Positions 1 through 5,372 of a DNA stretch of 5,372 nt are shown piece by piece. The position numbers and the translations under genes were made by a program. Location of the stretch: contig CAMYMP010000094.1 of NCBI GenBank assembly GCA_947259435.1, positions 1-5,372 of the forward strand, given 5' to 3'. The first letter of the stretch is position 1. Each line of letters begins with the position of its first letter. The notes beneath the pieces are model-generated. The model had not been told where the DNA came from. It ran no database searches and saw only the letters and a list, made by a program, of their open reading frames with translations. This stretch comes from an uncultured Woeseiaceae bacterium. Its GTDB lineage: Bacteria; Pseudomonadota; Gammaproteobacteria; Woeseiales; Woeseiaceae.

Positions 1-536
1 GTCTCGGAGTGCGCACGGGGTTCAGCAGCGACCGCCGCGGCAACACGTGCCGGTTTCGGTTCGTCGGAAAGCGGACCGGCTTCCTCCGCGTCCAACTTGA
101 CGGCAGCCGCAGCCTCGTCCGGATCCAGTTTGACTGCAGCGGCAGCTGCGTCCGCAGCTTGTTCGGCCGCGGCAAGCTGCTCGGCGTTTTGCTGGCCGGC
201 AGGAATCACCATCGTCTTCTCGAATTCATCCTGCTCTGTCTCGGGCGCCTGCTGATCCGAGAACCGCAGCTGATGATGCCCGATAGTAATGACATCACCA
301 TGCTGCAATGCATGTTTCTTGATCAGCTTGCCGTTGACGTAGGTGCCATTGGTACTGTTCAGGTCCTCGAGAAACGAGTCATTGAGAATATTGATGATCA
401 GGGAGTGATGACCGCTGACAGCGGGATTGTCGATGCGAACGTCATTGTCGGGGAGACGTCCGACCGTGTAACGCTCTTTCGTCATGTTGTATTCAGCCAG
501 AACCTGGTTGTCCAGACTAAGTATTAACCGTGCCAT
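1..536 (-). CDS. FHA-domain protein, phosphothreonine reader (partial, C-terminus beyond window)
   Basis: Cytoplasmic phosphothreonine-binding protein and likely reader of the adjacent kinase; 178 codons are visible and the 3' end lies outside the window. The FHA domain spans about residues 5-93. Visible motifs are GR (26-27), S41-x-x-H44, and N60-S-T-N63-G64-T65 followed by YVNG, all matching the family's phosphopeptide-binding loops. After the domain comes EKTMVI (106-111), a Thr motif like those phosphorylated in some FHA proteins; phosphorylation here is inferred. The rest is low-complexity, Ala-rich and acidic, with two 11-residue repeats (131-152). The ATG at 536 is chosen because an in-frame TGA lies about 25 nt upstream and the N-terminus MARLILSLDNQ looks like the family's. 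Its ribosome site is weak (GAGA about 8 nt before the ATG). It is third in a same-strand set after kinase and phosphatase, 117 nt from the latter. There is no transmembrane segment in the visible part. Confidence 0.93.
   Translation of the reverse strand, partial: MARLILSLDNQVLAEYNMTKERYTVGRLPDNDVRIDNPAVSGHHSLIINILNDSFLEDLNSTNGTYVNGKLIKKHALQHGDVITIGHHQLRFSDQQAPETEQDEFEKTMVIPAGQQNAEQLAAAEQAADAAAAAVKLDPDEAAAAVKLDAEEAGPLSDEPKPARVAAAVAAEPRAHSE
81..146 (-). repeat. Two tandem 33-bp units encoding an 11-residue repeat in the FHA protein tail
   Basis: Residues 131-141 read AAAAVKLDPDE and residues 142-152 read AAAAVKLDAEE, so the unit is 11 residues or 33 nt (146-114 and 113-81). The two units differ at several synonymous positions, so the duplication is not very recent or the protein sequence is under selection. 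The alternation of Ala-rich and charged residues suggests a helical or flexible linker. More copies could follow beyond the window edge, but the residues after 152 (AGPLSDEPKPARV) already leave the pattern. Confidence 0.8.
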
Positions 537-653
537 GTCACCGTTCTCAGTGAGATCAAATCAAAAACAGGGAGCCGTAAGACGTAAGGAAGAGCTGACT
601 GCATGGCAGCCATATCGCCCCTTAATCCAACAATCTCCTGACCCCTGCACCCT
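537..653. other. 117-nt spacer between phosphatase and FHA genes
   Basis: I see no convincing coding sequence, terminator hairpin with T-run, or strong promoter here. It holds an 11-bp palindrome ATGGCAGCCAT (603-613) and a short direct repeat CGTAAGA/CGTAAGG (576-589). The spacer is longer than the 26 nt between kinase and phosphatase, so the FHA gene could have its own promoter, but continued read-through is equally compatible with the sequence. Confidence 0.5.
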
Positions 654-1484
654 TTATGAGCGGAACAAGTTGGCAATCTTGACCAAAAGGCCTTTCCTGG
701 CCGCAAATGGCGCAATAATCTGAGCTAGCTGGACCGACACATTGTCGCGTCCACCATGATCATTTGCCAATTCAATCAATTGCTTACCAACGACATCAAG
801 ACTAGCATTAAAAGTGCTTATAGTTAAGTGAATATCTTCATCTTCAACCATATCCGGCAGGCCGTCGGAACAGAGCAGGTAGATGTCGTCCTGCAGCACC
901 TCATACTCGTGCACCTCAACCTCGACGGTTGGCTCCACGCCGAGTGCCCGTGTCACGTAGTTGCGATTGGTCGAGCGCTGCGCTTCCTCGGCCGAATAGA
1001 AGCCACGATCGACGAGTTCCTGCAGCAGCGAGTGGTCCAGAGTCAGCTGTTCGAATGCGCCGCCGCGTAGCCGGTAGGCCCGGGAATCACCAACGTGGGC
1101 AATCGATACTTTGTTGTCAAAGAACATGCAGGCAACGATGGTCGTGCCCATGCCTTCGCAGTGCGTCTGGCTCTGCGCGGTCTGGAATATAATCTTGTTG
1201 GCACGATAAACCGCGTCTCTGAGCACGATGGACTGGCGCATCAGCCCGCTGTGAGGGTCGATTTCGTCGCGATTCTCACGGCTGGCGCCCTCGGTCGCAA
1301 GCTCTGAAACGATCTGCACGGCAATGCCGCTGGCGACTTCACCGGCGTTGTAGCCGCCCATGCCGTCGGCAAGCACCATCAGGCCGATATCGGGATCCGA
1401 GCCGATGGCATCTTCGTTGTGGTCACGGACACGCCCTGTGTCAGTGATTTCGGCGATGTCGATTTTTCCGCGCAGGCTCTTCAA
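654..1484 (-). CDS. PP2C-family Ser/Thr protein phosphatase
   Basis: Metal-dependent protein phosphatase of the PrpC/Stp type, 276 aa, predicted cytoplasmic; it removes phosphate from Ser/Thr and is the natural antagonist of the kinase just upstream. All core PP2C motifs are present: RDHNED (20-25), DGMGG (40-44), GMGTT (111-115), GDSR (132-135), SDG (206-208) and GGRDN (244-248). The metal-binding Asp residues at 25, 40, 207 and 247 are therefore intact and the enzyme should be active. A C-terminal tail (about 260-276, ARKGLLVKIANLFRS) is basic and amphipathic and might touch the membrane, which is inference. The start is TTG at 1484: an in-frame TAG lies 13 codons upstream and no ATG or GTG falls between. 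Spacing to the kinase stop is 26 nt, so co-transcription and perhaps coupled translation are likely. The nearest AGGA (1504-1507) is about 19 nt from the TTG, unusually far. Confidence 0.95.
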   Translation of the reverse strand: MKSLRGKIDIAEITDTGRVRDHNEDAIGSDPDIGLMVLADGMGGYNAGEVASGIAVQIVSELATEGASRENRDEIDPHSGLMRQSIVLRDAVYRANKIIFQTAQSQTHCEGMGTTIVACMFFDNKVSIAHVGDSRAYRLRGGAFEQLTLDHSLLQELVDRGFYSAEEAQRSTNRNYVTRALGVEPTVEVEVHEYEVLQDDIYLLCSDGLPDMVEDEDIHLTISTFNASLDVVGKQLIELANDHGGRDNVSVQLAQIIAPFAARKGLLVKIANLFRS

Positions 1485-1510
1485 TGCAATATCAACTTGA
1501 TTGTCCTGGT

Positions 1511-3601
1511 CTACGAGTATCTAGCACAGTTACGTAACGCGATCGCCATTTCAGCCCCACAAGAGAAGCGGTCCTCGGGGCGTTTGGCCAGTGCCTTGGC
1601 CAATACGGCGTCCACGCTGGGCGGTATTCCGGCTCTGCGCTTGGAAATCGGTGCAGGATCTTCCGAGGTGATCTTTGTCATCAATATCGCGATGTTCGTC
1701 GCCTTGAATGGCACTTCTCCGGCCAGAAGCTCGTATAGAGTAACACCAAGCGAAAACAAGTCCGAGAGGCCCGTAAGGTCTTCTGCCGCGAGCTGTTCGG
1801 GCGACATATACATTGGTGTGCCCAGCACGATTCCGGTCTTCGTACTGTTGTTGTCGGTCATCCGCGCGACACCGAAGTCCGTGATCTTCAGCGAACCTTC
1901 TTTGGGGTTGTACATCAGGTTGGCAGGCTTGATGTCGCGGTGGATGACACCCTGATTGTGCGCATAGTCCAGCGCATCGGCAGTGGATGCGCAAAGCTCG
2001 AGTGCGCGCTTGGGCGCAAGCAACTTTGTCGGATCCGTAAATGCTTTCAGAGGAGTGCCCGGCACGTATTCCATTGCGATGTAGGCAAGACCCTTGTCCT
2101 CGCCAGCATCGAATACCGTGATGATATTGGGGTGCGCCAGTCGTCCGGCTGATTCCGCTTCGCGATAAAAGCGCAGTCTGGCTTCCTTGAGTTCCTCATC
2201 CTCGAATTCTTTTTCGATTGGGATCGCCTTTAGTGCAACTGGCCGGTTGATTCGCGGGTCCTTGGCAAGATAGACGGCGCCCATGGCGCCGCGCCCGATG
2301 CGGCGTTCGATAACGTAACGGCCAAGGCGTTGCGGACCTTTGCTCGGATCGAGACTGCCGGTCATCGTGGCAGAAGGCGTGCCTTGCGTTCGCTTCATCC
2401 ATTCGAGCACGGCCTCGGCTCGTTCCGGCTTTGCCTGTTCCTCGAAAGCGAGCGACAATTTGTACATGACAGTCGCAATGCTTTCCGACGGAGGGCAGCG
2501 GCGGAACTCGGCGAATGCCGGTTCGAGGCGACCAGCGGCCAGATAATCGTTACCCTTTTTGAACGCGTCTTTGAGTTCCTGTTTGGCGTCACCAGACAGC
2601 CAGATACTCAGAATCGCGACGCCAGCAAATATGACGATTGGCCGGCCGAGGTCAATGCGAACATGCAGCACATACAGCAGCAGCGTTTCAAGCAGCAGCA
2701 GCATGACGATTGCGACGCCGGCAAGCACCGCAATGTCCTTGCGCGACCGGTCCGGCATGAACAGTACGGCGACGATAGCGAGCAGTACCGGTGCCAGCCA
2801 TTCCATCGCGCCGACCCAGGATGGCGCGATGATGGTCCGATCTTTTTCCACATCGGCTAGCAGCGCCGCCGTTATTTCCGATACCGTCACGAATTGACCT
2901 GAAGGTAGCATCGCGGTCGCACCGACCAGCGCCGGCGCAGAGTCGACGAACACCGTTGCGCCGGTGAGTGATGACTTGTCCTTGTACTCGTCCAGCAGGT
3001 CGTCGACCTTGATGCGATCAAGTTCCTGGTAGTTCGAGAAGTAGATTGCGTCTTCCTCTCTCGATATCCGGTGACTTGCGGTTGCGTTATCGTTGTCAAA
3101 TGCGACTGCGAGTGGCAGTGAAGGCGACATCACACCATCGTTGAGTTGCCACAGTTCTGACTGGCGCAAGACGCCATCGCTGTCGGCGCGCACTTCGAAA
3201 AAACCGTCGCGCGTAGCAAGGTCCGCAAAGCGATGCCGAGTCGGTGCATAAACCGGCACGTTGGCGCTCATCGCCACGGCCCAGCCTGGCAGGTTTTCGT
3301 CATCAGCCATCTCGGGTGGCTGCGCCATGATAATGCGTTTCACGCGCGCCTGATTAAGCGCCGCAATCACTTGACCATATGTCTCGACAAGGCTGTCCCG
3401 ATCGATCCTGGACGGGTCGATGCTGACGATCACGGCATTGTCCACGGGTTCGTTCGGCAGGTGAGATGCCAGCCGGTCGTAAAGCATGCGATCGGCCGCA
3501 ACGAACCACTGCGACAGCGGGCCGTAAACGAGGATCAGCAATACGCTGACAAAGCTCAACGCGACCAGGCGGTTACGCTTTTGTTTTTGTTGCGGTTTCA
3601 A
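1511..3601 (-). CDS. CHASE2-sensor transmembrane Ser/Thr protein kinase (Hanks type)
   Basis: Membrane-bound receptor kinase, 696 aa, predicted to phosphorylate Ser/Thr on cytoplasmic proteins. In order: basic N-terminus; first membrane helix (about 11-33); extracytoplasmic CHASE2 domain (about 35-255) recognised by VIVSID (57-62), GFFEVRADSDGVLR (133-146) and the VGATA...SEITAALLADV end; three membrane helices (about 264-282, 289-313, 319-336); TPR-like linker (342-402); kinase domain (about 428-690). The kinase has the Gly loop GRGAMGAVY (436-444), Lys458, helix-C Glu481, HRDIKPAN (554-561), DFG (575-577), GTPMYMSPE (594-602), Asp614 and Arg678, so it is a complete RD-type kinase. Thr/Ser at 586-589 in the activation loop are likely autophosphorylation sites. 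The start is TTG at 3601: an in-frame TGA lies six codons upstream with no ATG or GTG between, an AAGGGA ribosome site sits 10 nt away, and the next Met (39) would remove the first membrane helix. Confidence 0.95.
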   Translation of the reverse strand: MKPQQKQKRNRLVALSFVSVLLILVYGPLSQWFVAADRMLYDRLASHLPNEPVDNAVIVSIDPSRIDRDSLVETYGQVIAALNQARVKRIIMAQPPEMADDENLPGWAVAMSANVPVYAPTRHRFADLATRDGFFEVRADSDGVLRQSELWQLNDGVMSPSLPLAVAFDNDNATASHRISREEDAIYFSNYQELDRIKVDDLLDEYKDKSSLTGATVFVDSAPALVGATAMLPSGQFVTVSEITAALLADVEKDRTIIAPSWVGAMEWLAPVLLAIVAVLFMPDRSRKDIAVLAGVAIVMLLLLETLLLYVLHVRIDLGRPIVIFAGVAILSIWLSGDAKQELKDAFKKGNDYLAAGRLEPAFAEFRRCPPSESIATVMYKLSLAFEEQAKPERAEAVLEWMKRTQGTPSATMTGSLDPSKGPQRLGRYVIERRIGRGAMGAVYLAKDPRINRPVALKAIPIEKEFEDEELKEARLRFYREAESAGRLAHPNIITVFDAGEDKGLAYIAMEYVPGTPLKAFTDPTKLLAPKRALELCASTADALDYAHNQGVIHRDIKPANLMYNPKEGSLKITDFGVARMTDNNSTKTGIVLGTPMYMSPEQLAAEDLTGLSDLFSLGVTLYELLAGEVPFKATNIAILMTKITSEDPAPISKRRAGIPPSVDAVLAKALAKRPEDRFSCGAEMAIALRNCARYS
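2396..2578 (-). other. TPR-like helical linker between membrane block and kinase domain
   Basis: Kinase residues 342-402 read as two helix-turn-helix units. The first has the TPR-like spacing G350, Y353, G357, A362, F366 and P370; the second is weaker (Y380, L384, A385, A395, L399). This could bind a partner or hold the kinase domain in register. The assignment is by pattern only and could instead be a simple helical linker. Confidence 0.5.
2594..2818 (-). other. Three-helix membrane block after the CHASE2 domain
   Basis: Kinase residues 262-336 contain three hydrophobic stretches: WLAPVLLAIVAVLF, a Leu-rich segment around VAIVMLLLLETLLLYVL, and PIVIFAGVAILSIWL. One N-terminal helix plus three helices after the sensor is the usual CHASE2 arrangement, and it places CHASE2 outside and the kinase domain inside the cytoplasmic membrane. 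Helix limits are judged by eye. Confidence 0.8.
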
Positions 3602-3611
3602 CGCGAATAAA

Positions 3612-3617
3612 TCCCTT
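3612..3617 (-). promoter_or_regulatory. Ribosome binding site deciding the TTG start of the kinase gene
   Basis: On the minus strand AAGGGA lies 10 nt before the TTG at 3601, resembling the AAGGAG core. It supports the TTG as the true start, since the only in-frame codons between the upstream TGA and this TTG include no ATG or GTG. Confidence 0.6.
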
Positions 3618-3630
3618 TTTCAAGCACGAA

Positions 3631-3657
3631 AGTATAGGAAATGGCGACCTTTCTTAA
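3631..3657 (-). promoter_or_regulatory. Candidate promoter for the kinase-phosphatase-FHA set
   Basis: On the minus strand TATACT (3636-3631) matches the sigma-70 -10 consensus at five of six positions. The best upstream hexamer is TTAAGA (3657-3652), four of six, but the 15-bp spacer is short, so the -35 part is weak. Initiation would fall near 3624, giving a leader of roughly 23 nt that includes the AAGGGA ribosome site. The position is sensible for the first gene of the set; this rests on pattern alone. Confidence 0.4.
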
Positions 3658-3703
3658 TGAGATAGGGTTGGCATTTTTATGTAATAAGCAGGCCCGAATC
3701 CGG

Positions 3704-3712
3704 TGCTATCAT
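3704..3712 (+). promoter_or_regulatory. Candidate extended -10 promoter element for radA
   Basis: TGCTATCAT has the TG of an extended -10 and a hexamer TATCAT matching five of six consensus positions. No good -35 is seen 17 bp upstream, which extended -10 promoters can tolerate. Initiation near 3719 would give a leader of about 90 nt. A rival element is TATAAA at 3789-3794, which would leave only about 7 nt before the ATG. Neither can be chosen firmly from sequence. Confidence 0.3.
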
Positions 3713-3808
3713 TGCCTTTCATGCTGCCCGCAATGTGACACAGGTCCGAAATTTTCCGAACTGCAGCAAGTAAGAAAGCAAAAAATCATATAAAACAAAT
3801 ACTTAAAT

Positions 3809-5149
3809 ATGGCTAAAGCAAGAACGGCGTACGTTTGCACGGAGTGCGGTGCACATAGCGTGAAGTGGGCGGGACAGTGCCCGGACTGCTCGGCCTGGAA
3901 TACGCTGGCGCAGACGCGCATCGCTGCCACGCGACCGGCAACCGAGTCGACGAATGTCCCGGCAGGCCTGGATTCGCTTCCTGACGACCTCACGCGCCGG
4001 TACGAATCCGGTTTTGGCGAATTCGACCGGGTGCTTGGTGGCGGTCTGATTCCGGGCGCCGTCGTTCTGCTCGGTGGCGATCCAGGCGTGGGTAAATCGA
4101 CATTGCTGCAACAGGTTTCCGCGGGCCTGTCTACCGAACTTCCGGTTTTCTATGCGACCGGGGAGGAATCGCTGCGACAGATAGGCCAGAGATCGCAAAG
4201 ACTCGGGCTCTCCGCGTCCGAGATGAAGTTGCTCGCGGAAACGTCACTAGAGCACGTACTCGCTCAGGTCACCGACTCAGGTGCGAAAGTTCTGGTTATT
4301 GACTCAATTCAGACGATGGCCAGCGCAGACCTGCCGTCGGCACCCGGCTCGATAGCGCAGCTGCGTGAGTGTGTTGCCCGAGTCGTGCAGTTCGCGAAGC
4401 TGCACGAGGTGTCAGTCTTCATCATCGGCCACGTCACGAAGGAAGGCGCGATCGCTGGCCCACGCGCCGTCGAGCATATGGTCGATACCGTGCTGTATTT
4501 TGAAAGCGATCCGGCGAGTCGCTACACGCTTATCCGTTCCGTTAAGAACCGCTTCGGGGCAAGCGGCGAGATGGGTGTTTTCGCCATGACCGAGACTGGC
4601 TTTCGGCAAGTCAGCAATCCTTCAGCGATATTCCTGTCACGTGATTCTGTCGTTGAGCCCGGCAGCGTCGTCTCAGTTGCCTGGGAAGGAAGTCGACCGC
4701 TGCTCGTCGAGATTCAGGCGCTCGTTGCCGATGGCAATACGAGCTATCCGAAACGGTTTGCCTCAGGCGTTGATCAGAACCGCCTGGCACTCTGGCTCGC
4801 AGTACTGCAAAGGCATGGTGGTCTGGCGCTGGGTCAGGAAGACATTTTTGTCAACGTGGTGGGAGGCCTTCGAATTACTGAAACGGCGGTCGACCTCCCT
4901 GCGTTGCTCGCGATTGTCTCGAGCTTTCGTGATCTCCCTTGCACGGAACGTCTTGTCAGTTTCGGAGAGATCGGTCTCGCCGGGGAGATACGTCCGGTAC
5001 GCTTCGGCGAAGAGCGCTTGGCAGCCGCAGCGAAGCAGGGGTTTACGCATGCGCTGATTCCCACTGCCAACGTGCCGAAGCGGCTGCCGAAAGGAATCAA
5101 GATAACGGGCGTCAGGCGCGTCAGTGAAGCACTCGACGAAATCTTCTAG
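3809..5149 (+). CDS. radA: DNA repair protein RadA (Sms), RecA-like branch-migration ATPase
   Basis: RadA is a cytoplasmic RecA-family ATPase that speeds branch migration and processing of recombination intermediates alongside RecA. The 446 aa length is close to the E. coli protein (460). Visible in order: an N-terminal C4 zinc finger (Cys10, Cys13, Cys24, Cys27); a RecA-like ATPase core with Walker A GDPGVGKST (90-98) and Walker B VLVIDS (161-166); the RadA-specific KNRFG motif (246-250); and a C-terminal Lon-protease-like domain (about 265-446) that in this family has a structural, ring-forming role. All key residues are intact. The ATG at 3809 fits the family N-terminus MAKAR...YVCTECG, yet no Shine-Dalgarno sequence precedes it, the upstream 30 nt being A/T-rich. 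It is transcribed divergently from the kinase gene and ends on a stop codon overlapping the convergent gene. It appears to be a single-gene unit here. Confidence 0.97.
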   Translation: MAKARTAYVCTECGAHSVKWAGQCPDCSAWNTLAQTRIAATRPATESTNVPAGLDSLPDDLTRRYESGFGEFDRVLGGGLIPGAVVLLGGDPGVGKSTLLQQVSAGLSTELPVFYATGEESLRQIGQRSQRLGLSASEMKLLAETSLEHVLAQVTDSGAKVLVIDSIQTMASADLPSAPGSIAQLRECVARVVQFAKLHEVSVFIIGHVTKEGAIAGPRAVEHMVDTVLYFESDPASRYTLIRSVKNRFGASGEMGVFAMTETGFRQVSNPSAIFLSRDSVVEPGSVVSVAWEGSRPLLVEIQALVADGNTSYPKRFASGVDQNRLALWLAVLQRHGGLALGQEDIFVNVVGGLRITETAVDLPALLAIVSSFRDLPCTERLVSFGEIGLAGEIRPVRFGEERLAAAAKQGFTHALIPTANVPKRLPKGIKITGVRRVSEALDEIF

Positions 5150-5372
5150 GCCGCGCTCTCGGTTTCTTCAATCCGTGGTCCAACGCGAACCGTGCGGATG
5201 CGATTGTCGTCGGTTTCTACAATTTCGATCGGATAGCCGCTGATCTTCAGGCAGGTTGTCGGCGCGGGAATCGTCTCCAGCAGCTCGAGGATAAGGCCGT
5301 CCAGAGTTTTCGGCCCTTCGGTAGGCAATTGCCAGTCCTGCGACCGATTCAGCTCGCGAATATTGGCGGTGC
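5146..5372 (-). CDS. CorC/HlyC-family (CNNM-like) transporter protein, C-terminal fragment
   Basis: Only the last 74 codons are in the window; the start lies beyond 5372. The visible part is the end of the CorC_HlyC domain that follows the CBS pair in CorC and in DUF21-containing membrane proteins of the YfjD/CNNM type. Recognisable stretches are ANIRELNRSQDWQLPTEGP, LDGLILELLETIP and ISGYPIEIVETDDNRIRTVRV, the conserved core of this domain, ending with an acidic tail (RIEETESAA). Family members are linked to Mg2+ or Co2+ efflux and metal homeostasis at the cytoplasmic membrane. Whether this one has the DUF21 membrane domain or is a soluble CorC cannot be told; LPTEGPKTLDG...GYPIEIVE looks more like the membrane type. 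It is convergent with radA, overlapping by 4 nt. Confidence 0.88.
   Translation of the reverse strand, partial: TANIRELNRSQDWQLPTEGPKTLDGLILELLETIPAPTTCLKISGYPIEIVETDDNRIRTVRVGPRIEETESAA

Larger units (their letters stand above)
3602..3808. other. 207-bp divergent intergenic region between kinase gene and radA
   Basis: This is the only sizeable non-coding stretch in the window, and it must hold the promoters of both divergent transcription units. It is visibly AT-richer than the flanking genes, especially 3771-3808. Apart from the candidate promoter elements it holds a near-repeat TCCGAA...TCCGAA (within 3745-3760). I see no clear operator, small RNA or terminator. Confidence 0.6.

Noticed and set aside
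9..527. 172-codon open frame on the plus strand opposite the FHA gene
   Set aside because: The minus strand in the same place encodes a clear FHA domain with all motifs. The plus-strand product is Arg/Leu-rich with no recognisable domain, so it is a shadow frame.
603..613. Palindrome ATGGCAGCCAT as an operator or terminator
   Set aside because: The arms are only 5 bp around one base and no T-run follows, so neither role can be supported.
524..715. 63-codon minus-strand frame across the phosphatase-FHA spacer
   Set aside because: It overlaps the ends of both real genes in another frame and has no family resemblance or clear ribosome site.
1419..1955. 178-codon plus-strand frame opposite the kinase C-terminus
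   Set aside because: The opposite strand holds HRD, DFG and SPE kinase motifs. The plus-strand product shows no domain and arises from codon bias.
2661..2703. CAG-rich stretch resembling a microsatellite
   Set aside because: Read on the minus strand it is a run of CTG Leu codons in a membrane helix of the kinase, interrupted by other codons.
2330..2860. 176-codon plus-strand frame opposite the kinase linker and membrane region
   Set aside because: It is rich in His, Gln and Arg as expected from the antisense of Leu-rich membrane helices, with no supporting signal.
1..3601. Type VI secretion regulatory locus (PpkA/PppA/Fha)
   Set aside because: The kinase has a CHASE2 architecture rather than that of PpkA, and no secretion component is in the window.
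3664..3690. Possible sigma-54 promoter (TTGGCA followed by a T-run)
   Set aside because: The GG element is not followed at the required spacing by a GC element, so the -12 part is missing.

Overview
The window looks like chromosomal DNA from a moderately GC-rich gammaproteobacterium. The basis is protein resemblance only: a RadA starting MAKARTAYVCTECGA, an FHA protein starting MARLILSLDNQVLAEY, and a CorC/HlyC-type C-terminus. The exact lineage cannot be fixed from the sequence. No RNA gene, mobile element, CRISPR array or prophage gene was seen.

Layout. From about 3601 down to the left edge, the minus strand carries a three-gene set read in the order kinase, phosphatase, FHA protein. The kinase is a membrane-anchored Ser/Thr protein kinase with a CHASE2 sensor domain, three further membrane helices, a TPR-like linker and a complete Hanks-type kinase domain (3601-1511). 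The phosphatase is a PP2C-type enzyme (1484-654). The FHA protein binds phosphothreonine and runs off the left edge (536-1). A 207-bp divergent intergenic region (3602-3808) separates this set from radA on the plus strand (3809-5149). RadA meets, tail to tail, the C-terminus of a CorC/HlyC-family CBS-pair transporter-like protein on the minus strand (from beyond 5372 to 5146). Their stop codons share one CTAG.

How the genes work together. The kinase, phosphatase and FHA genes form a write-erase-read phosphosignalling module. The CHASE2 domain would sense something outside the cytoplasmic membrane, the kinase phosphorylates Ser/Thr targets, the PP2C enzyme reverses this, and the FHA protein reads phosphothreonine. 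The signal and the downstream targets are not in the window. RadA (recombination and branch-migration helicase) and the CorC-like protein are housekeeping neighbours with no evident link to the module.

The window does not show a clearly new system. The points most worth attention are the compact kinase-phosphatase-FHA cassette, two consecutive genes with apparent TTG starts, a divergent CHASE2 sensor, an 11-residue tandem repeat in the FHA protein tail, and the shared CTAG stop.
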